A DNA stretch of 62,000 nucleotides from Gnetum montanum (lineage: Eukaryota > Streptophyta > Gnetopsida > Gnetales > Gnetaceae). The position numbers and the translations under genes are program-made. The notes below the pieces were generated by a model that was not told where the DNA came from, searched no databases, and worked only from the letters and a program-made list of their open reading frames with translations. Location of the stretch: positions 129,279 through 191,278 of the forward strand of contig MNCI01001360.1 of assembly GCA_015680685.1 (NCBI GenBank), in the 5' to 3' direction. Positions 21,136 through 32,627 of this stretch are shown in pieces. Each line of letters begins with the position of its first letter. The first letter of the stretch is position 1.

Positions 21136-23479
21136 ATGAATACCTCCAACACCAATGTTTCAACCAAGCCAATTCCGGATACCATTGGCCCCACGACGAT
21201 GTCGATACCCATTATGCAACCCATAGGGGCCCACGGTGAGGTTAATCCCCAGGGAGAACCTCACCAGTTTCTCAGACTACAAGGGAGGAATCCATCATTC
21301 AACGTTATCACACAAGAACAATATAATTTTATATGCGTAAAAATCCAAGCCAGCCTAGCAGTGGATCAAATTGAAATGGAGGCTAAGAGACAATATGAAC
21401 TATTTCATAGGAGAGGACATGAGTTCATCCCTTCCTTGTATGACATCATCCCTCTTCCATATCACTACTCTAAGCTCATCTCACAGCTCCTCCTAGCTAG
21501 GAATCAGTCTTTAGACTAGTCTATGGTAAATCCTCAATTAATGAAGGAGGATGACTTTGCGGCTCAATCCGAACACGAAGATTCATACCATACTCTCAGT
21601 CCGCACACTTACGCAAACTTGTTATTTCATCCCTTCACGGGGGATACTATGTTCCTCCATTCATTTAAAACCACTCAAGCACATGTGCCTCAACAAGAAG
21701 CATCCACGCTTATTCCCACTCCCCCAGTGACCGATATCCAACTCAATATACCCCTCGCCAGTATTCCTTCCATTACCACATTATCCCCTCTCTTGCAAAT
21801 ACAACCCCAACAACAACCCCCACAAACCAATGTAGGAACAACCTTCCCACCCCGAGTGATCAAGATGCCATATGTGATACCTACTTCTACATCCGTGCAT
21901 TATATACCATAGATCCAAACACAAAGAACACCCTTCATCACTTCAATTCAATAATTTCAAGGCGTCCCCTCACAAATCATGACTGGACAGTGAGCTGGGA
22001 CTAGTACACAAGTGCATCACCCCCCCCTAACTACAACGTACCACCTCCTACAATTCCCCTCATGAACATCCGTCAAGTACAGCAACAACAACAACAACAA
22101 CCCTTTCCTTACAGTATGCCACACTTAGCAGCACCTACCATAAATATTCCACAAGCGCAACCTCCAACCACTCAACTTTCCTCTATCCCACCCACCATAC
22201 AACAATCTAACTTGTATACTACACAACATAATCAATCTGCCATCTCACCCACTGCCCAAGACTAGGCCGAAGCCAAAAAATGATGCAAGAGCTAACTGAC
22301 GAGGTCAAGCGCCTCAAAACAGCTACCGACGAAGAGCTTAAGATAGTATATTTCTATCAAGATGACCCTATCAGCTCTTCGATTCCACCTCTAACATTAC
22401 CTAAAGGTGTTTCCTTACCCACGTTAACCAAATACAATGGGGAAACAGACCCCAACACCCATCTTGTAACTTTTAGACTAGAGTGCGTGTTGCTTCAGGC
22501 ATGGCCACATGCCATCTTGTGAGTGTTTTCCATGTCCCTCACAGGGAGAGCACTTGACTGGTATCAAGCATTACCCCGAAACTCCATATCTTCTTTGGAA
22601 GATTTATTACACCAGTTCATTACCAGGTTCAAGTATAACTTAAAGCCTGAAGCAACACTTGACAGCCTCATACAGGTCAAGCAAGCACCCCTTGAACCTA
22701 TTCAAAAATTTATTCAACGGTGGAGTGCTGCCCTCAATGAGCTCCATGAGCCAATCCCAGAGAATTATCTCCTCACTATTCTAAAGGGGGACGTTAATGA
22801 TTTTGTGAAGTCCAAATTATATTATCTTAATGCACGCACTCTTAGCCAAGCATTTGTACAAATAAAGAACATAGAAGAGGTAGCCCAAAACAGCCATGAC
22901 CCTACCTATTCAGCCTTTAAAAACCAACATAATAAGAAAGACAAAGAAAAGGCTAAGGAAACTATAGCAGCAGTAGTGGAAACACAAAAAATGAGTACGA
23001 GACAACAAGGCAAACTGCCTACTACCCCTACTAACTATGCTAGACCTGCTTCCGCTACTGCACCCGAACCGTCCACATCACAAAATCCTACACCAGGTCA
23101 TGTGAGAAACTTCGAGAAGAGAGACCCCTCTCAAGACACATCATTGCCCATGAAACCCTTGCAATTATTTGACCAACTCTTGAAGGTTGGACTAATGAAA
23201 CATAAATAATTGTCCCTTGCAGCAATCCAAAGACATGATCGATTCTGTCAGTTGGTCGAGAACCCAAGCTTGGCAACGCCAAATAAGCCCCCAGTTCCAA
23301 GGGGCTTTAGAATAGACCTCTTTTGTGATTATCATCAACGTAATGGGCATGGCACTGATTATTGTTTCACCTTGAAACAAGATATTCAATGGATGATCGA
23401 CGGAGGTGAGTCACTTTTGATGAGGCCAACCCAGTCAAACCACAAAACTAGGCCATGGGCATATATAAGGATCCTCTAA
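21136..23479 (+). pseudogene. Tat gag (element C)
   Basis: I chose ATG 21136 (MNTSNTNV) because the D gag begins at the matching place; the frame is open further upstream only from a TTG. The order is an N-terminal EQYNFI/KIQ block, a Gln/Pro-rich middle (CAACAA run at 22080-22100), a capsid core (22340-22900; DPNTHL, ALDWYQALP, FITRFKY) and a CX2HX4HX4C knuckle near 23320-23365 (CDYHQRNGHGTDYC). Gag forms the particle and binds element RNA. Breaks: TAG 21517, TAG 21910, a frameshift in a C-run near 22020, TAG 22263, TGA 22520, TAA 23207 and a frameshift near 23452. It continues into the linker-protease frame. Confidence 0.9.
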
Positions 23480-25230
23480 ATACTAAGGAAGCTCCATACA
23501 TAATTAACACTATCTACTTAGACAACGAACAAGAAGCACCTCAGATTAACACCCTTTATTTAGATAATGAACAGCAAACACCTAAGAGACCCTTCGCAGT
23601 TCATACTTCCTCTACTCCACAAACACCCACGCCTCAATCATCATACTCTCTATGTAACCTGCCTACCTCCCAAAGACCCTATGTCATCCGAATACCCCCC
23701 ACAGTGGCAGCCTCTACCATACCACCAAAACCATGCATGGTGCGTGTACCTCCCACCGCTACTACTACAAACACACAACCTCCTACCCGGCTCGCTCCCT
23801 ATGTAGTTCAGGTGCCACTTGTGGTTGCAACTATGGAGGTACAACCCCCAACTAGACCAACTCCATATGTTTTCAGGATACCTGAACATCCTGATAACCA
23901 CCAACCTTCCACCCCGTAAACACAAAATAAACCAATCCCATATGTTGTTAGGGTGCCTAGGCAGCCTGATACTCAACCACCTTCAACCATCCAATCACAA
24001 CCCCGGCCTACTCCATACGTCATACGGGTTCCAAAGCAACCATATGTTCAGAAACCAAATGTTCCCCCATGCCACACGCGAGAACGCCTGGCAGACAGGC
24101 TCACACGGGAATGATTGGAGAAAGAACGTCAACAGCTTGCCTTAGGACCCCCCAAGCCTACTCCATTAAGCACAGTACCCATGGCATCACCTACTAATGA
24201 ACCGAACACGAGCTATAAGGGAGAATCATCTGGAATACATGATGCATCCAAATTGACAATTACAGAAGAAAACATCAAGCCAGCTACACATGAGATAAAA
24301 TTGCTGGGCCCGATGGACCAAGTAACCATTAACAAGCATATACCTAATAGTAAAGATCTGGCAATAGCCCTAACGCAAGTTATGCAGGCACTTAAATAGA
24401 AAAACACTTCATTAAGTCTATATGACCTGATGTTAACTTCTCAAACTCATCGTGAAGCCCTAGTACGTATGTTGACATCAATCCCAGTAAGTGAAGACTT
24501 ACCTCCGAATGAACTTTCAATTCATGCGGTAATGTATTCGCCTCGAGGATCGACTTCTCAATCACTAGGCTTCCACACTAACAACATNNNNNNNNNNNNN
24601 NNNNNNNNNNNNNNNNNNNNNNNNNNNNNNNNNNNNNNNNNNNNNNNNNNNNNNNNNNNNNNNNNNNNNNNNNNNNNNNNNNNNNNNNNNNNNNNNNNNN
24701 NNNNNNNNNNNNNNNNNNNNNNNNNNNNNNNNNGAAGACCCTGGTTGGCCCAACTCAAAGCAGTCTCTTCCCCCATACACCAAGATATTCACCTGCCTTA
24801 TGAAGGTGGTGAAATCATTATACACGGGGAGACTGCTACACCTACCATCTCGTCACATACAAATACAAACCAAGGCTCGGAAGTTAAGTTTGAAGAACCT
24901 AAACAAGATGAGACAAAGCAAAAACAAAGTTGCACGCGACCAATAGACAATGATCCATCAGACATAAATCAAACTTTACCCAACATAGAAACACCTGGAC
25001 TTGAAACTTTACATACACCGCCTAACCTAGAAACTACACCAAACATCAAAACTACTGTACATACCAAAACACTAGAAGACACCAACATAGAGCCTATTCC
25101 ATTATACATCCTTTGGGCTGAATTACTGTTCAATGTGATCAGTGAAGGGGATGCTGAGTACAGAATCACACCTATCAGCGTCACTCATAACATTAAATTA
25201 AGAAAAATCAAAAAATTACTAAACCACTAA
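23455..25230 (+). pseudogene. Proline-rich linker and retropepsin of Tat element C, with assembly gap
   Basis: One frame with stops at 23917, 24112 and 24397. The linker carries six PYV(I/V/F)(R/Q)(V/I)P-type motifs at 23670-24060. A conserved YIINTIYLDNEQ motif is tandemly duplicated at 23500-23570. The protease starts near 24400 (SLSLYDLML), but its active site falls in the N run. RPWLAQ, SSPIHQ and LPYEGG follow the gap. The tail ends LLFNVISEGDAEY, as in D (EEFPFNVASQGQGDY). The position before the spacer and the comparison with E make the protease assignment firm although the catalytic residues are unseen. Confidence 0.85.
24588..24733. other. Assembly gap (146 N) in the protease of element C
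   Basis: By comparison with the element E protease the gap should hide about 107 codons (about 320 bases), including the catalytic Asp. The stated gap length is therefore probably an estimate and too short. Confidence 0.9.
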
Positions 25231-26031
25231 ACTACATTCCTCGTCCGAAATGACGCTAAACTACCACATGTCTGCAACAACACAAAACTAGCCATGGCCA
25301 GAAATGGCTGGTTTACCAAGGAACCCACCAATATCACTTGAAGCTTCTCTTGTTTACATATGGCCTGAAATGGCCTTAAACTAGTACATGGGGCCCAGAA
25401 TGGCTTTAAACTAGAACATCAAGACTACAGTCAGTCATGACATTAAATTGACACACATGTGCCCATGGCCCAAAATGGCCCTAAACTAGAGCATTTTCTT
25501 ACATTTCTTTTCTCTCAATTCAAGTTTACAGTTTGAATTTATGCTTACCCTGTTGCATTGTTGCGTGATCAGCCACAGTTTTCCTTCATATTCCCCTTTT
25601 TACATGATTATGCTCCTACTTCTGTTCCTACTTCATGCATTACACTTAAACAACAAAATGAACAAAAACATTTTACATTGCTGCATCGTGTTTACATTCA
25701 AGCCCAAAAGATCTTCACTTTAAATTTATGCTTATTAGTGTTCAAACAAACTTAAGATTCAAACAAAAAAAATGAATAACAGAAAACTCAATCAAAAAAT
25801 AGTATAAATGTATCAACATCAAATTACAACTTAGTGCAATGTCCCCACACGATACATAGATCGCATACATAATCATTTTAACAACAAAAAATAAAAAAAC
25901 TATATCCCTATACAAATAGATAATTACAATAGTTAACCAGTTCCATCCATTAGTTCATATATAATCCAAAGCAAAACATTCTGCTTGTGACTCATGTAAA
26001 AACATGAGCGATGATAATACCAAGTTGAAAA
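25231..26031 (+). other. Post-protease spacer of element C with TAAACT-type words
   Basis: At 25245-25495 are seven or eight words such as GGCCTTAAACTAGTACATGG and GGCCCTAAACTAGAGC, matching the element D spacer (8600-8830). The remainder is AT-rich and contains the 3' flank of the antisense gene. No sense-strand gene is seen. Confidence 0.7.
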
Positions 26032-29000
26032 CTAAGCATCAGGGTCAGGAGGGGTGTCCCCCTCAGACTCCTCGGCACCATGGGTCCCCGCTCCGCTGGG
26101 GCCACCTTCTTGGCCATCATCATTGCCTTGACCCTATGAAAAGGTGAAAGAAAATAATTAACACAAAAAGAACAGAGAAGAATTCCAAAATTTATTTAAT
26201 AAACAAAATTCACAAGTTTAAACGACTTACTAAATAAGATCCCCCTAGACCGAATTCCAACCAACGAAGGATTTCTTCCTTAGAGATACTTGCCCAGTCA
26301 GTCCCATCAAGGCCCAGATCAATGTTGGCCAAAGCCTTCCCTTTGTCCACCGTGGACCAAGTGGGACGTTTCAGAGGAAACTCGCCCACAGAAACCTCCC
26401 CAGAAGCTGTGGTGATTACCCTCTTGGGTGATTCCATCTCCACCACAGTATTCTTAGCAAATGCATCAAATGAAGAGCGTAGGCCTAAACCCTCAACAAA
26501 CATCTCTAGCTGACGCTTCTCTATAGATACCTCCTTTAACGATTTTTTATAATGATACTTATGGGTCTTTTCATCTTGATCCCATTTTTGCACCTTAGAA
26601 GCGAAAGCCTTCCAATCCTAACATTTGAGGTTCAATAAATCTATTTGTGCCTTACGTTCTGCTAGCTCCTAAGTCATTGATACTTGGCGATTCAATAAAT
26701 TCCAATATCTGTTATAAGTAATCTTGGAAGTTCTCCAAGAACGATCACCTATTAGCCTTGCCGAGGAAACCTCATAGCATGATTTGAGATCATCGCGTTC
26801 TACTGATAGCTTGGAAATCTCTTTTTCTCCCACTTGAATCTACAACCATAGCCTCTCGATGGAGCACCTATAGGTCAAAAGAGACTTAGCGTTCTGTACA
26901 ACACATTCTGCCACTTCATCATAGATCTGTCGGGGTACTTGCTCAATCTCTAGAGGTAGCGCAAGAAAACTATCAATACCAGTGGCCTCAAATGAATCCC
27001 ATTTCAGTTTAGCCCCTACTCATGTGAGGAGAACATACATTAGATGTTGGACAGTAGCAACAGATGCAAAAAAATAGAAGGATGCGAAACACTTAAGATG
27101 TATGCACCTATTTCAGGAGTAGCTTGTTGGATGCGGTCAACTACCTCACCAACGATACCAGTTATAAAATCCATTTTACTCGACATTTTGATCCAAGTAA
27201 ATGGTTCATGTGTAGGAGACAGGTTAACTTCGGTGGTCGTGTCTGTGGGAGCCTTCATCATAGGGACTTCTAAACGAATGTTAGGAACCATCCTAGTCTC
27301 AACATTTTCGCCTAGTAGCTGCAAAAAAACTTAAAATTAAAACTTTGAATAATGAGAAGCACAATTCAAAAGGCAAATAAACATAATATGGCGAATATAC
27401 CGAAATCTCTTTCTTCCTCCCAATTCGGAGGATTGCCAAGGTCTAGCCTCCCTTCGAGGAAATCATCAAACATCTCATTGACTCCATCCTGATCATCGAT
27501 GTTACCCTCTTCTGTGGTATCTCCCTCCCGATCTTTCATTCCTCCTATCTCGTCTCTGCCCGTTTTGTCCTTCTCATTTAAATTTGTTGAGACCTCTTCC
27601 TCCCCGATGATCGGTGCTAACCTCTCTCTTCTTACTTCAAAAGTCAACTCTAGTGACATTCATAGGTTCAACATTAGTTTTATATAAACAGCCAAAAAGT
27701 AAAAATAACGATGGTGACAATAAAACAAGGAAAAATCAACGAATCAAGCTTACCCTGTACAGGCATCTTAAATCGTATACATTTTACCCTTGGTTCATCT
27801 GTAGTTAGAGCAACCTCTCTAGGACGTTCACGCTTTTGAACTTTCGATTTTGCTTTCCCGATCGTTTCCATGATCACCCGATCAGCTCTCCTAGCAGTAT
27901 AGGGCACACTATTTGGTTCCAATCCTATGCTGTCATGTATGAATTGAATGACCAGATGACACCTCCGTTGTGACAGAAACCAATTCTTCAATTCCCTCGA
28001 GAGCATCTTGAGATTTGGCCACCTCAAATAAGTGGCGAATCCATGGGTGAGATAGTTGGTCGCAATCCCTTAACACGTACTTGTTATCCACGTGAACAAC
28101 TAAAAATTAAGCTAGTCGGAGCAAGTGACTGGCAAAGAATGCAAAGGTGAAATGGGATTGCACCTCAATGTTTGAATGTAACCTCACTATCTCCCTGTGG
28201 AAACCTATAAGTAAAAACTCGACCCAATTATAACATTCCCCAGTCTCCAGAATCGTGCGCATGATACGCACAGGTTCCACCCTAGAAGTCTTTACTTGAG
28301 ACAGGGATTTGAGAAACGCCCGCGCTCGGAATAAGGGATACAACTCATTAACTTCAGCTACTTTTGATTTTCCCTGCATGGGGAATCCCTTAGCACCTTT
28401 AAGAATGCCCAACCAGTCCTCCAACTCACACACAACATGGAGCTCTTTCTGCACTCTATCCAAAATCACTTTAGTCCCAGCTACTGGTATACCAAAGAAG
28501 TCTGAGAAGAACTCCACCAACAGATGAAAAACCACTTTGACATCCTTGATGCGAGTGCTATACCAGGTGATAGATTCGTCGAAAGAATTAATGATTCCAA
28601 TCATCTCCATCACAAAAACATCAGGAGTCAGAGCAGTAAACAAATCCATGAGGCCCACATCACTCAAACAACTGATGATATGTGGTGATGCCTTAGTACG
28701 TAACCATCGTTGTGCATCACTAATTTTCCCGAATTTCATAGACAAAGTGCTCTCAGTCTGCCCAGTTGTGATAGTGGCTCCACCAGGGGGGACATCCACT
28801 GTACGCACAAGATAACACCATGGAGTCAATATAACCAATGATGTAGCAAAACAAACAAACTGGGATGTCAAAAATACCATTACTTATCGTCAATCAATAG
28901 ATTCAGATCGCTAGAAGCCAAATCGGCATCGCGTGAAAAAGCTGGCCCATTATGAGACCAATCCCTATGCAACCACCTCCTAGCCTTGCATTGTGCAAGT

Positions 29001-30129
29001 GCCCTCGAGTACTGTTTATGAAAATGAACAATATCACCCTTAGTCTGGGCCAACACGGCACCACGGAGAGTGGGGCCCACCATGAAAGCCTCTAAGGTGG
29101 TATGAGCCAAAGAGAGTCCATCATCACCTACGCACACTCCTTCTTTATTGAATTGAGGCCTGCAAAGAGATGGCGATCAAAATATAAACCACTACTAAGC
29201 AGCAAGGTAAAAATGGTAAATTGAACAACCTTACCTTCCTACTCGGTACACAGTTTCAGGAGGGTTCTGGAACAAAGTATGCACACGAGCAGCTAGGAAT
29301 AGGGTGTTATTGATATGGTGAAGGCCATCTGACAATAAGTCCCATACACGTGACAATGGATGGGTAGATCTAGGTCCTCCAGAAGGATCTTCCTCAATTG
29401 TGAGTGGTCCCTCATCAATGCCAACCATGAAAGCTGTTACGCTGTTTGAGGATCCTGGTAACATGGTCTCAAGCACGCTCCATGCTAACTGTTCACTTAA
29501 GTGGGACCATATTACCATGCTGAATCTCTCTAGCATGAAGAGAAGAAACTCGCTAACACCCGTTCTGAACCATACCCCATTTTGACTAACGATCATATCA
29601 GGAGCAGGTTCGTCAAAATCAATGGGCCCAAACCACGCCAAAACCCCGACAAGCTCCACCACTAGGAGGAAAGGCTTGGAATTCCTACAAGTGTTTCAAA
29701 ACCACGGCAAATCAGCTATACAAGAAAATGAAATAATAAAATAAAGTCTCACCCTAGCGGCCAACACTTGGAAAGAAACTACTGTTCTCTTCATGCCCAA
29801 CGTGCAAACCTTGCACGCTGCAAATCCCAGCGTGCAAACCCCACACGCTACAACGTGGACACACAAACCCCACAAGCCGAGCATGTTCTTCAAGCTATGA
29901 AAACATTTACGCTATAAAAACTATTACGCTACACAATGGGACAAACCAACAGGAACAGTAGGCGAAAACACAAATTTTGACGAAGGGTCAGAGCCTACCT
30001 GCACGTAGATCTAGACCATGATGAAATCCTAGGTCTAGGCGAACACTAGAACATTGCTTCACTCTCTTCGGCAAAGGTCAAGCTAGGCTCCTTCCTCTCC
30101 TGGCCTTCTACTTGCTTACCCTTTCCCAT
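26032..30129 (-). pseudogene. Eight-exon antisense gene inside Tat element C, product of unknown function (about 1,080 codons)
   Basis: Exons inferred on the minus strand: 30129-29999, 29684-29235, 29159-28884, 28798-27754, 27649-27401, 27311-27108, 27015-26231 and 26133-26032. Introns are GT...AG, and codon phases agree at six of seven junctions (not between exons 3 and 4). The start is MGKGKQVEG. Exon 2 has WFGPIDFDEPAPD. Exon 4, the longest, has VGLMDL, EFFSDFFGIPVAG and NELYPLFRARAF. Exon 7 is charged and probably coiled-coil-like. Exon 8 is acidic (EESEGDTPPDPDA) and ends in TAG. Lesions: TAG 30046, TAA 28107, a 2-nt deletion near 27934, and TAGs at 26840, 26669 and 26618. Exon 4 faintly recalls the plant mobile domain layout; I cannot confirm this. 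The homologue in element D (5182-8366) supports the exons. Confidence 0.75.
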
Positions 30130-30138
30130 CGCTACTTA

Positions 30139-30310
30139 CATGCTGCACGCTGAGTTCATGTTACGTCTCGCATGCCGGGGTTTCGACCCTGCACGCTATG
30201 TTCACACTGCGTCTCGCACACTGGGGTTTCAACCCTGCACGCTATGTTCACGTTGCATCTCACACGCCAAGGTTTCGACCATGCATGCTAAATTCACGTC
30301 GAACCCTAAA
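30139..30310 (-). repeat. About 46-bp tandem repeat just upstream of the antisense gene start
   Basis: Three to four units on the minus strand read CATAGCGTGCAGGGTTGAAA followed by CCCCAGTGTGCGAGACGCAG. The AGCGTG core is the same word that fills the LTRs and the C leader. More CACGCTG words lie at 29800-29940 (in intron 1) and 30480-30800. Confidence 0.75.
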
Positions 30311-30774
30311 CCTCGCGGAACTTAGAAAACTAATAAATCCTAAACAAATGAGCAAGAATCAGGACAGCAAGACCCAATTAACAGAATAGAAAATAATGAA
30401 AAATAGAACAGGGGTACAACAAAAACCAGAGGAACTCTCTCAGTAATGGACATCATAAAGAAAGAATATAGTGAGCTAGGCTCATGCTAGGGCTTCAACC
30501 TTTCACACTGGGGTTTGAACCCTTACCCTCATGTTCATGCTACATGTCCATGTTGCACATTCACGCTGAAGGTCTCACTGAATCCTTCCACCCGACTCGC
30601 CGCACCACGATCTACGTCGCCCTTGTCGCCACCGCTGTGTCGTACCTATGCCTACCCCTGCCTATGCTACCTGATATTCACCCCGGTATATGCTGCACAA
30701 TAGGTTCACGCTTGAGCTTTGGGGGTTCAGGCTCAAACTTTGTCGCTGGCTACCCCACGATTCACGCTAACTCC

Positions 30775-30782
30775 TATTTATA
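30775..30782 (-). promoter_or_regulatory. TATA box, candidate promoter of the antisense gene
   Basis: On the minus strand TATAAATA is followed by GGAG, a canonical plant TATA box. It lies 645 bases upstream of the ATG at 30129. Transcription would start near 30745. No LTR boundary lies in this region, so the antisense gene appears to have a promoter of its own. Confidence 0.5.
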
Positions 30783-31085
30783 CACTCCGCGTTAAACACG
30801 CTGAGGGTGCCTTGAAATAATTTATTCAATTAATTTAAAAATTAACCAAAATACAAACTACGTGTAAATACATATGAACAAAGTAGAAGCAAAGATAAAG
30901 AACAAAACAAAAGCAAATACAATGATATACTGAGATGAACATTACCCACATGCAATATTCTCTTGCGAAGCAACTCCTGTTGCCCACACTAAACATTTTA
31001 ACGTAAACTCCTCATCTGGCAGTCTCACACTCAATAACGATTACAAATCATACAATCAACCAGACATCATGAACAAATAGTTATT

Positions 31086-31229
31086 GGCCCGGTAAGGCCT
31101 TAAACTGCCGCAATCGGCCCGGTAAGGCCTTAAACTGCCGCAATCGGGCCGGTAAGACCTTAAACTGCAGCAATCAGCCCGGTAAGGCCTTAAACTGCTG
31201 CAACCGGCCCGGTAAGGCCCTAAACTACC
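31086..31229 (+). repeat. 30-bp tandem array, 5 copies, before RT of element C
   Basis: The units start at 31086, 31116, 31146, 31176 and 31206 and begin GGCCCGGTAAGGCCTTAAAC; the fifth is partial. They carry the same GGCC-TTAAACT word as the spacer after protease. The arrays thus flank the antisense gene on both sides. Confidence 0.95.
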
Positions 31230-31281
31230 ATGCATCCAAATACAACGTTAAATTACCATCGCATACCTTAGTCCATTTTAG

Positions 31282-32627
31282 ATGCATAAACGCATAAATT
31301 ACTTACATCCGAAAATAACCAACCACCTGATTGACACTGCTAACTATTTATTGGCAGGAGCAAACATCATGGATAGCAAGCAATTATTCTTACCACTGTC
31401 TATCAATGGACCGCACAGAATAATCGCACAAGAAATCAACATGGAGTCTATTGACTTAGGCTCAACAACTCAAAATAGTCTAGCATTTGTGGCATCAACT
31501 CAACGAATGCTAGACTATTGACTTTTGTGGCATCAACTCAACGAATGCTAGACTATTTTGAAACGATGACCAAGACTCTCGACCTAGCAACTGATAGCAT
31601 CACCGAAGACCCCTTGGCTGAAGTCCCCATTACTGTGCCAAATGGCGAAGTTAAAATCCTGAAACTAAGTACATTGTTAAGCCCGCAACTGGCCAATGAC
31701 ATAGCACAAGTGCTTAAAGACAACATAAAAGCATTCACTTGGTCTTACACTGACATGCCTGGGTTAGACCCTTGAATAGTTTAGCATAACATTATACTCG
31801 ATCCAAGATTAAGACCAATGAAACAAAAAGCACGTAAGGTTAAGCCTGAGGTAGCGTTGGCAGTCTGCAATGAAATCACCAAACTTTATCAGGCTGGTTT
31901 CATTCAGGCTATTGACTATGCTGACTGGGTATCCAACATGGTCATTGTCCCAAAGAAGAACGGAAGCATTCGCCTATGCATTGACTTCTGGGACCTCAAT
32001 GTTGCAACCATAAAAGATGATTTCCCCCTACCTAGCATTGATCAACTAGTTGACTCAACCACTGGTCATGCCTTGTTATCTTTTATGGATGGCTTTTCAG
32101 GATATAATCAGATTCGGATTAACCTTGAACATCAACTTACGACAACCTTCATGACACCATGGGGTACTTTTTGCTACACAATGATGCCATTCGGTCTCAA
32201 GAATGCCGGTGCTACATACCAAAGAGTGATGAAATTTATCTTTAGTGATTATATCTTCAACTCGCTCAATGACTATGTGGATGATATCGTGGTTAAATCA
32301 AAGACATCAGAACAACACGTACAAGATCTTGACTTGGTACTAAAGAATTGTTTAAAATATGAGTTCAGACTTAACCCAAAGAAATGTGTCTTTGGGGTCA
32401 AAATAGGAAAAATGCTTGGATTCATAGCCTCCAAAGCAGGGATACAAGTAGACCCCGATAAAGTTAAGGCCATAACAAACTTGAAACCACCAAGCAACCT
32501 TACCGAGCTCCGAGGTCTACAAGGTAGATTACAGTCCATCAGGCGTTTCATAGAAAAACTGATGAACAAGTTGAAACCTATGAACCACTTACTATGCAAG
32601 GACATCCATTTTGAATGGACTTCATAG
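31282..32627 (+). pseudogene. Tat reverse transcriptase (element C)
   Basis: A pre-RT segment (31282-31775) ends in TWSYTDMPGLDP, typical of Tat pol. The RT palm and fingers follow at 31818-32627: WVSNMVIVPKKNG, the first catalytic Asp at 32088-32090 (SFMDGFSGYNQI), FMTPWGTFCYTMMPFGLKNA, then YVDD with the catalytic pair at 32280-32285. RT copies element RNA into DNA. The usual FRDLN motif reads FWDLN (Arg to Trp). Breaks: a 38-bp tandem duplication (31486-31557) with stop and frameshift, stops at 31773 and 31782, and TAG at 32625. A good 3' splice site (CTAAC ... TTGGCAG, exon from 31358) lies just before the conserved part. Confidence 0.9.
31486..31557 (+). repeat. 38-bp direct duplication inside the RT region of element C
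   Basis: TTTGTGGCATCAACTCAACG through GACTATT occurs at 31486-31519 and again at 31524-31557 without mismatch over 34 bases. It shifts the frame by two bases, so it arose late. Confidence 0.9.

Noticed and set aside
28107-28798. Firm assignment of exon 4 of the antisense gene to the plant mobile domain family
   Set aside because: Only a vague resemblance in layout (hydrophobic helices then FFGIPV.G); no diagnostic motif could be verified by eye.
28309-28815. Plus-strand open frames inside the antisense gene region
   Set aside because: They are opposite exon 4, have no counterpart in element D, and lack any recognisable motif.
26032-30129. The antisense gene as an ordinary host gene interrupted by retrotransposons
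   Set aside because: A homologue sits at the same position and orientation in element D, and the flanking TAAACT-word spacers are element sequence on both sides.
31078-31230. The 30-bp array before RT as LTR or transposon ends
   Set aside because: No target duplication or terminal inverted repeat was found, and the unit is the family's internal TAAACT-type word.
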